A program made the position numbers and the translations under genes. The notes beneath the pieces were generated by a model. It was not told where the DNA came from, did no database searches, and worked only from the letters and a program-made list of their open reading frames with translations. Positions 39,723 through 48,314 of a stretch of DNA of 64,000 nt are shown here, piece by piece (position 1 is the stretch's first letter; each line of letters begins with the position of its first letter). This DNA comes from CAVQAH01 sp963784195 (GTDB lineage Bacteria; Acidobacteriota; Vicinamibacteria; Vicinamibacterales; 2-12-FULL-66-21). The stretch is taken from NCBI GenBank assembly GCA_963784195.1, contig CAWARA010000013.1, forward strand, positions 310,001 through 374,000, read 5' to 3'.

Positions 39723-42425
39723 CTACGACTGCCTGAGCGCCACAATCGGATCGACGCGCATGGCCCGGCGTGCCGGTACGTAGCAGGCGAGTGCGGCGAT
39801 CGTCAGCAGCGTCGCGGCGGTCAGCAGATAGCTCGTGGGATCGAACGGCGTGACCTCGAACAGCATGGCGGCCACCAGCCGGGCAACGGCCAGCGCGCCA
39901 GCGATACCGATGACCACGCCGACGAGCGCGAGCTTCATGCCTCCACCCACGACCATCCTGAGCACGTCCGATCGGTCGGCGCCGATCGCCATGCGCACGC
40001 CGATCTCCTGGGTGCGCTGGCTGACGGTGTAGGCCACGACCCCATACAGTCCGACGGCCGCAAGGAACAGGGCGATCAGCGCGAACACGCCGAGCAGCAG
40101 CATCGAGAATCGCCGCTGAGCGACCGAGTCGCTGATGACGTTCTCGAGCGGGCTGATGGAAAAGGCCGGGAGCGCCGGATCGATCTCGCGGACGGTCTGG
40201 CGGACAGTAGACGTCAACTGCGCCGGATCGCCATTGGTCCTGGCCACGAGCCACATGCCGCTGAAAATGTCCTGACGGTACGGCACGTACATAGTCGGCG
40301 ACGGATCGGAGTCGAGGCCTTCGTGGTGCACGTTGCCGACGATCCCGACGATCTCGTAGAAGCCGTCCGTGCCGTTGCCGATGTCGAGGCCGCGGCCGAT
40401 CGGATCTTCATTCGGGAAGTGACGGGTGGCGAAGGCCTCGTCGATCACCGCGACCATCGGCGCCTTCTCCGAGTCGCGGTCGGTGAAGGTGCGTCCTCGC
40501 AGCAGTGGTATCCCAAGCGTCGCGAAATAGCCGGGGCTCGCCACGCGATGGTTGGCGGACGGCCCTTCACCGGGCTTGGATGGCGGCCGTCCCTGGATGG
40601 CAAACGACAGGGAATAATCACCGCGCATCGGGAAGGCCTGCACCATTCCCGCCGACGTGACCTGCGGTAATGCTTCGAGCTTGTTCAGCAGGGTGTCGTA
40701 GAACGCGACCCGATTGTGTGGCTGCGGGTACGAGGGCTGCGGCAACGCGATGCGGAACGTCAGCACGCCTTCCGGTCTGAACCCAGGATCGACGCTCGTC
40801 AGCCTCGCAAAGCTTCGCAGCAGCAGCGTGGCGCCGACGAGCAGGACGATCGAGAGCGCCACCTCGAGGATGAGGAGCCCGCTGCGCAACCAGCGGCCGC
40901 CGGATGACGACGAGCCGCGTCCGCCCTCCTTCAGTACGTCTCCGAGCGTCGTCCGCGTCACCTGCCAGGCTGGTGCCAGGCCGAACACGATGCCAACCGC
41001 GAGCGAGGTGATGAACGCGAACGCCAGGACGCGCAGGTCGATGGCGACGTCGAGCACGCGCGGAATGCTGCCGGCGCTGAGCGTCTGGATCGACGGAATC
41101 GCCAGATAGGCGAGCAGCAGGCCGAGGCCGCCGGCGGCGAGCGACAACACGAGGCTTTCGGCCAGCATCTGCAACACGAGTCGTCTCCGTCCCGCCCCAA
41201 TCGCGGCACGGATGGCGATCTCCTTCTCGCGGACCGAGGCACGAACGAGCAGGAGATTGGCGACATTGGCACAGGCGATCAGCACGACCACCACGACTGC
41301 AGCAAAGAGCGTCATGAGCGCCGGGCGAATGGCGCCAACGATCTGCTCGTGCAGCAGGACGACCTCGGCAGACTCGTTGGCGTTCGAGGCCGGATATTGC
41401 ACGGCCAGCCGTTCGGCGATCGTCTTCATTTCCGCCTGGGCTTGATCGGTCGAGATGCCAGGCTTCCGGCGGGCCAGCACGCCGAGAAAGTGCGCGCCAC
41501 GCGGCGGGTTCGCCGGATTGATCGTCAGCGGCATCCAGAGCTCGGCGTCGCGCGTGGGGAAATAGAATCCGGCCGGCATGACGCCGACGATCGTGGCGGG
41601 TGCACCGCTGACGTTCACCGTCCGTCCGAGGATGCTGGGATCGCCGCCGAAGCGCCGCTGCCAGGCGCCCTGGCTGAGGACGATCACGTTGGCCTTCCCC
41701 GGCATCTCTTCTTCTTCGGTGAAACTGCGCCCGAGCACGGGACTCACCTTGAGAAGTTCGAACGTGTCCCACGACACCGCGGCAAACAGCACGCGCTCGG
41801 GCCCCTCCGTGCTTGCGAGCGCGGCGGCGCCGCCGGCCGTGTATGCGGCAATGCGTTCGAAGACCGAGTTCTGCTTGCGCCAGTCCAGGAAGTTTGCGGG
41901 CGCGACCGAAAAGCGTCCGTACTGCGGCACGACCTCGTGCACGCGCACCAGACCATCCGGATCCGGGTAGGGCAGTGGCTGCAGGAGCACCCCGTTGACG
42001 ACGCTGAAGATGGCGCTCGTTGCGCCGATCCCGAGCGCGAGCGTCAGCACCGCCACGATGGTGAAGCCGGGCGCCTTCGCCAGCTGTCGAACCGCATATC
42101 GCATGTCGCGCAGTAAATCAGCCATCACCTTCCACCCTCCGCGCCGTGTCTCGGCAGCTCCTTCGATTCGGTCGGCCAGGCGGTCGATCCGCGGCCGCGC
42201 GTGCGGCCGATCGGCCAGCCAGACATCCTGGGCCATCCGATCCCAGTCCCCGATTTGCCTGCATGCGTGCGCGTCCGCCTCCGCCTCGCTCGCGCCGCGC
42301 GCCCGCGCTTCGCGATAGAAGTCGTCGAGCTGCGCCGCGAGCTCGCGGACGATCCGTGACTCGCGCTCGGGGGTCAGCCCGGGGAGCGTCAGCCGCGATC
42401 GCACGAATGCTTCCCAGTTCCGCAC
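39723..42425 (-). CDS. Large ABC-type permease (MacB-like, acidobacterial duplicated orphan permease)
   Basis: Intact 900-residue protein. Residues 1-75 form a soluble helical prefix (LPGLTPERESRIVRELAAQLDDF) typical of this permease family. Then a DMRYAVRQLAKAPGF motif, first transmembrane helix with GIGATSAIFSVVNGVLLQPLPYP, a MacB-type periplasmic domain, a three-helix FtsX domain (VVVVLIACANVANLLLVRASVREKE), a second periplasmic domain and a second FtsX domain (GLYGVVAYTVSQRTQEIGVRMAIGA). No ATPase gene is adjacent. Preceded by PadR with one base between stop and start, implying co-transcription and PadR control. Probably handles peptides, lipids or drugs. Confidence 0.9.
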   Translation of the reverse strand: MRNWEAFVRSRLTLPGLTPERESRIVRELAAQLDDFYREARARGASEAEADAHACRQIGDWDRMAQDVWLADRPHARPRIDRLADRIEGAAETRRGGWKVMADLLRDMRYAVRQLAKAPGFTIVAVLTLALGIGATSAIFSVVNGVLLQPLPYPDPDGLVRVHEVVPQYGRFSVAPANFLDWRKQNSVFERIAAYTAGGAAALASTEGPERVLFAAVSWDTFELLKVSPVLGRSFTEEEEMPGKANVIVLSQGAWQRRFGGDPSILGRTVNVSGAPATIVGVMPAGFYFPTRDAELWMPLTINPANPPRGAHFLGVLARRKPGISTDQAQAEMKTIAERLAVQYPASNANESAEVVLLHEQIVGAIRPALMTLFAAVVVVVLIACANVANLLLVRASVREKEIAIRAAIGAGRRRLVLQMLAESLVLSLAAGGLGLLLAYLAIPSIQTLSAGSIPRVLDVAIDLRVLAFAFITSLAVGIVFGLAPAWQVTRTTLGDVLKEGGRGSSSSGGRWLRSGLLILEVALSIVLLVGATLLLRSFARLTSVDPGFRPEGVLTFRIALPQPSYPQPHNRVAFYDTLLNKLEALPQVTSAGMVQAFPMRGDYSLSFAIQGRPPSKPGEGPSANHRVASPGYFATLGIPLLRGRTFTDRDSEKAPMVAVIDEAFATRHFPNEDPIGRGLDIGNGTDGFYEIVGIVGNVHHEGLDSDPSPTMYVPYRQDIFSGMWLVARTNGDPAQLTSTVRQTVREIDPALPAFSISPLENVISDSVAQRRFSMLLLGVFALIALFLAAVGLYGVVAYTVSQRTQEIGVRMAIGADRSDVLRMVVGGGMKLALVGVVIGIAGALAVARLVAAMLFEVTPFDPTSYLLTAATLLTIAALACYVPARRAMRVDPIVALRQS

Positions 42426-42426
42426 G

Positions 42427-42750
42427 TCAGCCGCCCATGACCTCGTTGACCGCCGCCACGTAGGCCTTCCACGTCTTGCGCTGATCGGCCAGCACGCGCC
42501 GGCCCTCGGACGTCAGCCGATAGAAACAGCGCTCTCGCTCGCCGGCCTTCTCGACCCATCGCCCCTTGATCCAGCCACGGTTCTCGAGGCGGAGCAGCGT
42601 GGGATAGAGCGTCGGCAGCGCGAACTTCAGGCGCCCCCCGGACCGCGCTTCGATCAGCTTGCCGATCTCGTAGCCATGTCGCGGACGCGCTTCGAGCAGC
42701 GACAGCACCAGCATCTCCGTGCTGCCTTTTTTCAGCTCGGAACTGAACAC
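42427..42750 (-). CDS. PadR-family transcriptional regulator
   Basis: A 107-residue winged-helix repressor. The HTH comprises EMLVLSLLEARPRHGYEIGKLIE and the wing FALPTLYPTLLRLENRGWIKG, all diagnostic of PadR; the short C-terminal helix (RVLADQRKTWKAYVAAVNEV) is the subfamily-2 dimerisation helix. It is the first gene of a two-gene unit with the permease downstream. In this family ligand binding releases the operator upstream of the gene itself; the direct repeats in CTATATGTAGG around 42762-42781 could be that operator. Confidence 0.9.
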   Translation of the reverse strand: MFSSELKKGSTEMLVLSLLEARPRHGYEIGKLIEARSGGRLKFALPTLYPTLLRLENRGWIKGRWVEKAGERERCFYRLTSEGRRVLADQRKTWKAYVAAVNEVMGG

Positions 42751-42833
42751 ACTGAGCCTCCCTATATGTAGGAAGCCTAACTATAGGTGGGAGCGCGCGG
42801 ACGTTGCAACAGGCTTGGGGTGAGTGGTGGGAC

Positions 42834-43198
42834 AGAGGGGACGGAGGGGGACGGACGACGGAGAGGTGACGGAGGGAACGGAACGAGCTTCAAAAACGGA
42901 GACACGGAGACACGGAGAAAAACGGACACTACCTACTGCAGCCGATGGCGGCCCGGCCGACGGCCGGGCCGGGCGATCGGCCGATGCCCCACGGACACAA
43001 GCCGCCCACACATTCGCACGCGGCTTGTGTCCGCGGGGCATCGGCCGATCGCTCGCCGCGCACGCGCGGCGCCATCGGCTCGGAACAGGTCATGAGTCCG
43101 TTCGTCTCCGTTTCTCCGCGTCTCCGAGTTGAAGCTCGTTCCGTTCCCTCCGTCCCCTCCGTCCCCGTGACCTCCGTCAGCCTCCGTCGCCGACCGCG
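42834..43198. repeat. Nested long palindrome, copy B
   Basis: Fills most of the gap between the PadR start and the PHP gene. Outer purine-rich arms (GGAGGGAACGGAACGAG with GGAGACACGGAG units; right arm 43095-43198) enclose inner pairs: 42941-42950 with 43070-43079, and 42973-43005 with 43020-43052 at 32 of 33 positions. Compared with copy A (11183-11516), the inner arms differ at six positions and each change is matched by a complementary change in the opposite arm. The GCCCCACGGACACAAG core is identical in both copies. Confidence 0.75.
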
Positions 43199-43207
43199 CA
43201 GCTAGCC

Positions 43208-43888
43208 TCACACACCCAACCGGCCCCGCGCCCCTCCCCACAGCATGCGGCTGAAGATGCTGACGGCCTGCAGCTCCGTCAGCGGGCTCGACTCGACGGT
43301 CACGCGGCCGTTGCGGATGGCGTCACAGATGGCATTGGGATCGGGCGCGGCGTCCACCAGCGAATAGGTCGTGCCCATCTGCTCGAGGAGGTGCACGTCG
43401 GAGTTGCCGACCATCGGCTTGCCCTGCGACCGCGCCCATGTGGCGGCGCGCCGGTTGAAATCGAGGCGCTTCGTATACATCGCGTTGATCTCGATGGCAT
43501 CGATCAGGGGCGCCACCTGATCGAGCGACTGGCCGATCGCGGTGCGGGACGGGTAGTAAGGATGCGGTGCGACGACCAGGCCGTTGGGCGTCTCGGCCCT
43601 CGCCGCCTCGAGACCTCTGAACGTGTGGACGCCGATAATCGACGAAGGGAAGTTGATCAGCAGCAGGTGCCGGCCGACGACGGTGCGCTCGATGCCGGAG
43701 AGCAGGACGACGCCGCGTGTCGAGGCGTAGTCGTGCCACTTGGAGGGATCGAAGTAGCGGTCGTGCAGCGTGACGGCGAGCGCGTGATAGCCGAGTTGCG
43801 CCGCGCGATCGATCAGTTCCTCGGTTGAATGCGCGATGCGATCGGCCGGGTCCTGATCGGTGTGCGCGTGCAGCTCGACTTTCAGCAC
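43208..43888 (-). CDS. PHP-domain metal-dependent phosphoesterase
   Basis: A 226-residue PHP-domain protein, TrpH/YciV-like. Metal ligands are in ELHAHTDQDP (first His pair and Asp), HDRYFD, SGIERTV (Glu), VAPHPYYPSR (His) and GNSDVH (Asp-x-His). Members hydrolyse phosphate from AMP or the 3' ends of oligonucleotides. Two bases separate it from the preceding cyclopropane-synthase-like gene on its strand, so they form one transcript, although no functional link is obvious. Confidence 0.86.
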   Translation of the reverse strand: MLKVELHAHTDQDPADRIAHSTEELIDRAAQLGYHALAVTLHDRYFDPSKWHDYASTRGVVLLSGIERTVVGRHLLLINFPSSIIGVHTFRGLEAARAETPNGLVVAPHPYYPSRTAIGQSLDQVAPLIDAIEINAMYTKRLDFNRRAATWARSQGKPMVGNSDVHLLEQMGTTYSLVDAAPDPNAICDAIRNGRVTVESSPLTELQAVSIFSRMLWGGARGRLGV

Positions 43889-43889
43889 G

Positions 43890-45176
43890 TCAGACGGCCC
43901 GGCAATACAGCCGGTAGACGTGAGCCGTCCGCGCCGCGAACCCTTCGGACGCCGGCGCCAGATAGACCTGCCATGCGCGGAACGTCGGCTCGCCCAACAG
44001 CTCGCGCACGGTATCGGCCTGATGCATCATCCGCTCGTACCAGGCCGCCGTCGTCTTCGAATAGTGCGGCGACAGGTTGACGAGCCGGGTCACTTCGAAT
44101 CCATTCTCCTCGAGCGCCTTGACGTGATCGCCCACCGTGAACCAGTGAAAGCCGGGCCACACGTACTTTTTGTTGAACGCGACGCCGACCGCGGAGTCGA
44201 ACGGCCGGTTCGAATACGGGGTCATCAAGGCGTGATGGAGATACCGGCCGTGATGTTTGATCAGCTTGCGTACGTTGCGAACATAGGGCACCAGCCCGCG
44301 CGGCCCGACGTGCGACACCATGCCGGTTGAAGAAATGTGGTCGAAGACGCGCGTCTCCTCCCGGAAATCACCTTCATGCATCTCCCATTGTGACCGCGGA
44401 TACGCCCCGAGCCGCGCCGTGCCCTCGCGAACCTGGTTCGAGGAATGCGTCCAGCCCACGACCCGGCACTCCGGGTAACAGTCGAGCGCGACACGCAATT
44501 GCCCGCCGTAGCCACAGCCGACGTCCAGGAGCGATTCGCCGGGTGCCGGATTCATGTAGTCAGCTGCATCCTTGAACTTCCGCCACTGGGCCTTCTCGAG
44601 CGAGTCGAACGTGTCGTCCTTGCCTGTCCCGATCCTCACCAGCTCCTCGACCGGTTTCTCGAGCGGCCGCTCGAACATCGCGCACGAGTACGCGAGATAC
44701 TCGCGGTCGAGGTAGATGGCGAGCGCCTCCTGCGGAATGTCGTAGTGCGTCTTGACGTTGATGCGCGCGCGTCTCGGATCCTGAAAGGCGTAGGCGGCGC
44801 GATTCGCGATCATCTGCGGCAGCATCCGCCACCACGACAGCTCCAGGTGTCCGTAGTTTCGAATCTCCTGGAGCAGGTACATGTTGCCGCTCATTTCGAC
44901 TTCACCGGTCAGGAACCTGTCGAGGAACCCGAGCGGGTGAACGGCGAGGAGGTCGCGGGCCGCAGCGGCGGTCCCAATCTGAATTCGCAGAGGACAGCCG
45001 CGCCAGTGCGGCTGCTTCAGCCCGACCGAATAGCGCCGACCGGTCCAGTCGGAAATGTCGAGCTCCCAGGGGAACGTCGGAAGAAGACGACGCAGAAATG
45101 ATTCGACCGCAGCCGAGAGTGACGCGGCCCACGAGGGGGCCGGCACGGTGAAGCCGCTGGGAGCCAGGCTGTCCAT
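43890..45176 (-). CDS. Cyclopropane-fatty-acyl-phospholipid-synthase-like methyltransferase
   Basis: SAM-dependent lipid methyltransferase of 428 residues. An N-terminal lipid-binding region precedes NVKTHYDIPQEALAIYLD and YLAYSCAMF, which holds the conserved Cys of CFA synthases. The SAM-binding motif is LLDVGCGYGGQL. Downstream, GMVSHVG stands where many enzymes have G-M-x-E-H-V-G, so the Glu proposed to bind bicarbonate is Ser. The end (PHYSKTTAAWYERMM) keeps the His-Tyr pair. It may methylate or cyclopropanate membrane unsaturated acyl chains; the altered residue makes the precise product uncertain. Confidence 0.82.
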   Translation of the reverse strand: MDSLAPSGFTVPAPSWAASLSAAVESFLRRLLPTFPWELDISDWTGRRYSVGLKQPHWRGCPLRIQIGTAAAARDLLAVHPLGFLDRFLTGEVEMSGNMYLLQEIRNYGHLELSWWRMLPQMIANRAAYAFQDPRRARINVKTHYDIPQEALAIYLDREYLAYSCAMFERPLEKPVEELVRIGTGKDDTFDSLEKAQWRKFKDAADYMNPAPGESLLDVGCGYGGQLRVALDCYPECRVVGWTHSSNQVREGTARLGAYPRSQWEMHEGDFREETRVFDHISSTGMVSHVGPRGLVPYVRNVRKLIKHHGRYLHHALMTPYSNRPFDSAVGVAFNKKYVWPGFHWFTVGDHVKALEENGFEVTRLVNLSPHYSKTTAAWYERMMHQADTVRELLGEPTFRAWQVYLAPASEGFAARTAHVYRLYCRAV

Positions 45177-45217
45177 GGGGGCTTCCTCCTTCAGGATAAG
45201 TCGAGTGCGGAGGGTAT

Positions 45218-46171
45218 CTATCGCTCCCGAGAAAATACACGAAAATTGGTGTGGCGACCTAACCGGCCGGGCTGCGGGTCGAATTCACTGCCGGGCTGAT
45301 AACGGGCGCGAACCCACGATTCCAGCCGCGTCAGCTTGACCGGATAGCGAGTCAACATCTCCTCAGGGTTGAAGGTCTGCGGAATCGTGTCGATCAACAG
45401 GCCCGCCTGCACCTGTCTCCCGAATACAGGATTGACCCAGGGCATCACCGCAGCGAGCATGCGAAGCACCTGAACGGGAATCCGGATGCGCCGCCCCCTG
45501 CGGCCGGTGACCTGCCCGAAGGTGTCCGCGACGTCGAGGAGCGTGAGGTCTTCGGGCCCGCCGATCTCGACGACCGCATTCAAAGCATCCGGGCGATCCA
45601 GCGTCATCACCGCCACCGCCGCGACATCGTCGACGGCCACGAAATTGATGGGATTGCGCCCGGAGCCGAAGATCTTCGTCGAGCCGGTCCGTACGAGCGG
45701 ATCGCCGACGATCATCGCCCACGTTTCCATGAAGGCCGTGGGGCGCAGGATCGTCCACGGGACGCCGCTCTGGCGCAGATAGTCTTCGGTGTGAAACTTG
45801 GCGGCGAAGAAGTCGATCGAGCGGTAAGCGTCCGGTACGCGCGCCGATGTGAAGACGAACTGCCTGACGCGTGCGGTGCGCGCGGCGTTGATCAGATTGC
45901 GATTGCCGAGCTCGTCAACCGCGGCGACTGACTGCGCGCCGGTCCCCATGAACGCGTTTGCGGTCGTGATCACGTGCGTGGCGCCGTGACACGCTTCGGC
46001 CAGTGATGACCGATCGCGCAGGTCGCCAATTGTCACCTGGGCTCCGCCAGCATCGAGCGCTTTGGCCCGCTCCCGCCGCCGGGTCAACACCCTGACCGAC
46101 CGGCCGCCTTCGATCAGCCGCCGGACGATCGCGGTGCCGAGCACGCCCGTGCCTCCCGCGACCAGAATCAT
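45218..46171 (-). CDS. NmrA-like NAD(P)-binding protein (atypical SDR)
   Basis: A 317-residue Rossmann protein starting MILVAGGTGVLGTAIVRRL at 46171; the longer frame adds only unrelated residues. The dinucleotide motif GGTGVLG is at the N-terminus, with RVLTRR after strand 2, GDLRD, and RPTAFMETW later. The SDR catalytic Tyr-x3-Lys is not evident, as in NmrA and isoflavone-reductase-like redox sensors, NDUFA9-like subunits and lignan reductases. Function cannot be narrowed. Confidence 0.83.
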   Translation of the reverse strand: MILVAGGTGVLGTAIVRRLIEGGRSVRVLTRRRERAKALDAGGAQVTIGDLRDRSSLAEACHGATHVITTANAFMGTGAQSVAAVDELGNRNLINAARTARVRQFVFTSARVPDAYRSIDFFAAKFHTEDYLRQSGVPWTILRPTAFMETWAMIVGDPLVRTGSTKIFGSGRNPINFVAVDDVAAVAVMTLDRPDALNAVVEIGGPEDLTLLDVADTFGQVTGRRGRRIRIPVQVLRMLAAVMPWVNPVFGRQVQAGLLIDTIPQTFNPEEMLTRYPVKLTRLESWVRARYQPGSEFDPQPGRLGRHTNFRVFSRER

Positions 46172-46337
46172 GACTGGATGGTACTGCGTACGGCCCTCGC
46201 CCACGCGCGGCTCACGTCAGTGCCGGGATTGGGAGGTTTCGCGTCACGACGGCGTCATCCGGCTCCTGACGGCCCGACACTGACGGCAGAGCTGCATGGC
46301 CATTCCGGCCACACGCGCTTGAGGAAAGGTCGAGGGG

Positions 46338-47387
46338 ATGAAGACACTCCTGGTGTTGGTTGCCGGCGTCGGCTTGATCGTCTCGAGTGGGTTTCGAGTT
46401 GTTGCGACGGGCCGCCAGACCGGCGCGGTGGTCGCACGCGCGAACGTTCCGCTCAACCCCGGTCATTTGATCTATCACGAGCGCGATCGCCGGTTGCTGA
46501 TGGTAGGTGGCAATCAGCCCCCTTCGGTTCCTGAGCTGCTGGAACTGCGGGCGTGGCGCAGCCCAGCCTGGGCGTTGCTTCCCGCAGCGGCCGGACCCTC
46601 GATGCGGACGTTGGACGCCGTCATCTACGACTCGCGCCGGCAGCGCGTCGTGGTCTATGGAGGACTCGGCAGGAAAGGCCTCGACGATCCGCGAGCCGAT
46701 ACCTGGGAGTGGGATGGCCAACGCTGGTTCGAGATGCCGGACACCAGCGTCGGCACTCGCGATCACCACACCATGGCCTATGACGAGGCGCGCGGCAGGA
46801 GCGTCTTGTTCGGGGGGCTGACGTCGATCGAGACGCCAACGGGCTATACACGAGCGTCGCCGGACGAGACCAGCGAGTGGGACGGGAGGAAATGGACGAA
46901 GCTCGAGGTCCCTGGTCCGGGCGCGCGCGGCGGAGCCGAAATGGTTTACGACCGCGCGCGGAAGCAAATCGTGCTCTTCGGAGGCCTGGGGTCGGGCACG
47001 CTCAGACTCGGCGACACGTGGACGTGGGATGGCAGCGCGTGGCGGGCCGTCAGCGGCGAAGGCCCCCCAGGCCGCAACGGGCACGCCATGGTGTTCGATC
47101 GCAAGGCGGGTGTCGTCCTCATGTGGGGCGGCACGACAGGCGCCGAGCATCTCGACGACCTGTGGCAGTGGGATGGCCGCTCATGGAAGGAGATACAGGT
47201 AACCGGTCCGCGGCCTGGCAGACGCACCGGCGCCGGCATGGTTTACGACATCCACCGCGAGCGCCTCGTGCTCTACGGCGGCCGCATTCGTGAGGACGGG
47301 CGCGTGAAGGACTCCGATGAAATGTGGGAATGGGACGGTCAGCAATGGACGCTCATCGCACACGCGCGCAGCGAACCACCGTTGTGA
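46338..47387 (+). CDS. Exported Kelch-repeat beta-propeller protein
   Basis: A 349-residue protein with an N-terminal signal segment (LLVLVAGVGLIVSSG) and five or six galactose-oxidase-like Kelch repeats. Each contains a (Y/F)D-x4-R-x-V-L(F/Y)GG strand pair and a W-x-WDG-x-x-W turn: IYDSRRQRVVVYGG, YDEARGRSVLFGG, YDRARKQIVLFGG, FDRKAGVVLMWGG and YDIHRERLVLYGG. Probably a secreted binding scaffold. Its stop codon runs straight into a tandem-repeat array. Confidence 0.85.
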   Translation: MKTLLVLVAGVGLIVSSGFRVVATGRQTGAVVARANVPLNPGHLIYHERDRRLLMVGGNQPPSVPELLELRAWRSPAWALLPAAAGPSMRTLDAVIYDSRRQRVVVYGGLGRKGLDDPRADTWEWDGQRWFEMPDTSVGTRDHHTMAYDEARGRSVLFGGLTSIETPTGYTRASPDETSEWDGRKWTKLEVPGPGARGGAEMVYDRARKQIVLFGGLGSGTLRLGDTWTWDGSAWRAVSGEGPPGRNGHAMVFDRKAGVVLMWGGTTGAEHLDDLWQWDGRSWKEIQVTGPRPGRRTGAGMVYDIHRERLVLYGGRIREDGRVKDSDEMWEWDGQQWTLIAHARSEPPL

Positions 47388-47400
47388 TCGCGCGCCTCCT

Positions 47401-47498
47401 GTGAACCCACGTGTTGAACCTTGTGTGAACCCCCGTGATGAACCCCGTGATGAACCCCCGTTGATGAACCCTCGTGATGAACCCCCGTGTTGAACCCC
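47401..47498 (+). repeat. Tandem array of 10-14 bp units
   Basis: Eight head-to-tail copies of a unit near GTGATGAACCCCC, with variants GTGTTGAACC and GTTGATGAACCCTC. The last copy supplies TTGAAC at 47490-47495, placed 15 bases before TATCAT at 47511-47516, so the array runs into a promoter for the beta-barrel gene. Not CRISPR: units are adjacent with no spacers. Confidence 0.75.
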
Positions 47499-47516
47499 AT
47501 GCTGTCTGTGTATCAT
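47490..47516 (+). promoter_or_regulatory. Candidate promoter of the beta-barrel/HEAT operon
   Basis: TTGAAC (47490-47495) and TATCAT (47511-47516) with a 15-base spacer, 58 bases before the GTG start at 47574. The -35 box is part of the final tandem-repeat unit. Confidence 0.4.
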
Positions 47517-47573
47517 GGGCTATTGCACAGAATGTCTGGCTGCGTTGCGAGGATCGCGGCCGAAGGAGCGCTC

Positions 47574-48314
47574 GTGAACATGAAACGTCTGCTGATTGCT
47601 GGAGTCGTCCTTGCCCTTGCTGTGGTGTTGCCTGCGTCGGCTCGTGCGCAGGGGATGGAAGGCACACGATCGGCCAGCGTCTCTCTGGGGACAGGCCTCG
47701 GTCTCTCGGGGAATGTGATCGACGAGGCCATCGGAACGGTCGATGGCACGCCCGCGGTGTTCGTGGAGCAGGCCTACAGCAACCACTACAGCGATTCATT
47801 TCGCATCAAGTTCGTCGGCAACTACGGCCTCGACTACAACAAGGAGGCCTTTGCCGCCTTCGCCTACGGTAAGTCGAACGGCACGGAGCGCATCACCGGT
47901 TCGGTCGGAGGGTTTCCGCTCTACACGCGGTTCTCGAACGGCGACGCATTCGACATCGAGGGCGGTCTTCGCTATTACTTCCTGCCCGAGGGGCCCGTCC
48001 GCACGTATGTCGCCGGCGTGGTTGGCCTGCGATTCCTGCAGTCGACCGACGTGACGGTCATCGTGCGCGAGCTGGGCCTGACGTTGGCCGACGTTCCGTA
48101 CTTCAAATCCTCCACACTCTTTCTCTTTGGCGGGGATGCCGGCATCAGCCGCGACATGTCCGACACGATTGCCATCGGCGCCGAGCTCGGCCTTCGATTT
48201 CAACCCAAGCCGGGCGCGGAAACCGTGTTCGAGGATCCGAGCCTTGCCGCGGTCAACGACACGGGCAGCCGCTGGTCACTGCCGATCAGCGGATTCGTGA
48301 CGGTGCGCTTCTGA
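47574..48314 (+). CDS. Outer-membrane beta-barrel protein
   Basis: About 246 residues beginning (V)NMKRLLIAGVVLALAVVLPASARAQ, a clear signal peptide. AAGGAG is five bases before GTG 47574 and eleven before ATG 47580; GTG is preferred. The mature part is alternating amphipathic beta strands with Gly and aromatic residues (FRIKFVGNYGLDY, FDIEGGLRYYF, IGAELGLRF) and ends in a strand terminating with Phe (GFVTVRF), the usual outer-membrane assembly signal. Its stop overlaps the next ATG (TGATG), so the HEAT protein is translationally coupled to it. Confidence 0.8.
   Translation: MNMKRLLIAGVVLALAVVLPASARAQGMEGTRSASVSLGTGLGLSGNVIDEAIGTVDGTPAVFVEQAYSNHYSDSFRIKFVGNYGLDYNKEAFAAFAYGKSNGTERITGSVGGFPLYTRFSNGDAFDIEGGLRYYFLPEGPVRTYVAGVVGLRFLQSTDVTVIVRELGLTLADVPYFKSSTLFLFGGDAGISRDMSDTIAIGAELGLRFQPKPGAETVFEDPSLAAVNDTGSRWSLPISGFVTVRF

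Noticed and set aside
47487..47573. Earlier start of the beta-barrel gene inside the tandem array
   Set aside because: It would place repeat-derived residues before a perfect signal peptide; the Shine-Dalgarno at 47563-47568 fits GTG 47574.
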